DNA of 64,000 nucleotides. Source: Achromobacter aloeverae (GTDB taxonomy: Bacteria; Pseudomonadota; Gammaproteobacteria; Burkholderiales; Burkholderiaceae_B). The position numbers and the translations under genes are program-made. How positions within the stretch are numbered: the stretch's first letter is position 1; each line of letters starts with the position of its first letter. Shown here in pieces: positions 63,191-64,000 of this stretch. Below the pieces are notes generated by a model that was not told the origin of the DNA, ran no database searches, and worked only from the letters and a program-made list of their open reading frames with translations. The DNA is taken from the NCBI RefSeq assembly GCF_004121055.1, contig NZ_PYAL01000006.1:124001-188000 (forward strand). Reading direction: 5' to 3'.

Positions 63191-64000
63191 CTAGAACGTC
63201 GGCAGGGACGCGGGGTCGTGGCGACGCAGGATGTCCCGCGCCTGTTCGTAGTCGGGCAGGATGTGGCCCACTTCCGCCCAGAAATTGCTGCTGTGGTTCA
63301 TCTCGCGCAAATGCGCCAGTTCATGGGCGATGACATAGTCGATGATGGCCGGCGAGAAATGGATGAGCCGCCAGTTCAGCATGATATGGCCGTCGCTGGT
63401 GCAGGACCCCCAGCGCGTGGCCGCGGAAGACAGGCGCCAGCGCTTGATCTTCAGGCCGCTCACTTGCAGGAAATGGCCCAGGCGCGCGCCGAACCAGACG
63501 CCGGCGCGCTGTTGCAGCCACGCCTGCGCCGCGTCGCGGATGCGCGGCCCGTCGGCATCGGCCGGCAAGGCCAGGCGCAGCAGGTCGCCGTCGGCCGGCT
63601 GGTCGGCATCGCCGGCCAGCGCCGCATGGCGGTCATGCGAGCCCAGGGCAATGACGATGCGCTTGCCCAGGTAGGGCAGGGCGCCGCCTGGTTGCCAGCG
63701 CGTCTGCGACAGGGCCAGCTGTTCCTTGCGATCGTGCCAGGCGCGCAGCTTGGTGACGATCCAGCGGGATTTCTCCAGCACCGCTTCGTCGATCTGTTTC
63801 AACGTCACCCAGTTCGGCGCGGTCACCCGCAGGCCGTCGTCGGTGATGACGAAGCCGATGCTGCGGCGGCGCGAACGTTGCAGGATGAAGCCGATGGCCT
63901 GCTGCGGCGCTTGCACCACCCGCCAGCGCGCCCCGTCGGGCAAGGTGGGCGGGCAGGGCGTGGGGACTTGCAGCAGGGGGCTGGACGGCGCCAGGGAGAA
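63191..64000 (-). CDS. YgjP-like M48-type metallopeptidase domain protein, 5' end beyond the window
   Basis: The frame is open to the right edge, so the N-terminus is missing; the in-frame TTG at 63943 is probably not the start. The visible part has SIGFVITDDGLRVTAPNWVTLKQIDEAV, then the conserved RWGSCTSDGHIMLNWRLIHFSPAIIDYVIAHELAHLREMNHSSNFWAEVGHILPDY. HELAH is an HExxH zinc motif, with a further His in MNHSSNFW. This is the DUF45/YgjP family, proteases or peptidase-like proteins of unknown physiological substrate. Confidence 0.88.
   Translation of the reverse strand, partial: FSLAPSSPLLQVPTPCPPTLPDGARWRVVQAPQQAIGFILQRSRRRSIGFVITDDGLRVTAPNWVTLKQIDEAVLEKSRWIVTKLRAWHDRKEQLALSQTRWQPGGALPYLGKRIVIALGSHDRHAALAGDADQPADGDLLRLALPADADGPRIRDAAQAWLQQRAGVWFGARLGHFLQVSGLKIKRWRLSSAATRWGSCTSDGHIMLNWRLIHFSPAIIDYVIAHELAHLREMNHSSNFWAEVGHILPDYEQARDILRRHDPASLPTF

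Overview
The window is a GC-rich chromosomal segment of a betaproteobacterium, most likely Bordetella or a close Alcaligenaceae relative such as Achromobacter. This rests on five periplasmic Bug/TctC-type binding proteins, the housekeeping order fur / recN-nadK / hrcA-hemH / grpE-trx-dnaK-dnaJ, and lptD-surA-ksgA beside amgK-murU. No integrase, transposase, insertion sequence, plasmid gene, rRNA or CRISPR array was seen. The assignment is by gene content, not by a database search.

Layout: 0-2.2 kb holds a 5'-truncated winged-helix protein, a small beta-propeller protein and a PPM/LCMT-type methyltransferase. 2.2-4.5 kb holds a tetraheme TsdBA-like thiosulfate dehydrogenase, then 590 bp of non-coding DNA carrying a 31-unit octanucleotide array. 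4.5-14.3 kb is a co-directional catabolic cluster: unknown 308-aa protein, TetR regulator, D-amino-acid dehydrogenase, Dpp-like ABC importer (SBP, two permeases, fused double ATPase) and N-acyl-D-amino-acid deacylase. 14.3-20.4 kb is a DctSR two-component system divergent from a DctPQM TRAP transporter, ended by a strong terminator. 20.5-24.2 kb holds a deaminase, a TetR/O-methyltransferase/MFS group and tRNA-Gly(GCC). 24.3-37.3 kb is housekeeping: murB, dapB, bamE, fur, recN, nadK, hrcA, hemH, a 60-aa protein, grpE, a thioredoxin-like gene, dnaK and dnaJ, with two clear sigma-32 promoters. 37.5-41.7 kb is a tandem of four Bug receptor genes. 41.7-52.9 kb holds cytochrome b561, a coiled-coil membrane protein, murU, amgK, lptD, surA, ksgA, glycerate kinase and pyruvate kinase. 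52.9-55.4 kb is an MBOAT plus SGNH-like acyltransferase pair. 55.5-60.9 kb is a LysR-Bug-flavoenzyme-RidA catabolic operon. 60.9-64 kb holds a fused SpmA/SpmB-like membrane protein, def, gloA and a YgjP-like metallopeptidase cut by the window edge.

How it fits together: three separate nutrient-acquisition modules (ABC, TRAP and Bug-based) each sit with their own regulator or catabolic enzymes. The most notable non-genic signals are: (i) a spaced motif GGAACCCG-N15-TACCCA conserved upstream of three Bug genes; (ii) a near-perfect operator palindrome overlapping the predicted start site of the D-amino-acid cluster; (iii) repeated AATGCGA half-sites around the TetR/methyltransferase pair; (iv) the octamer array upstream of the TsdBA-like gene.
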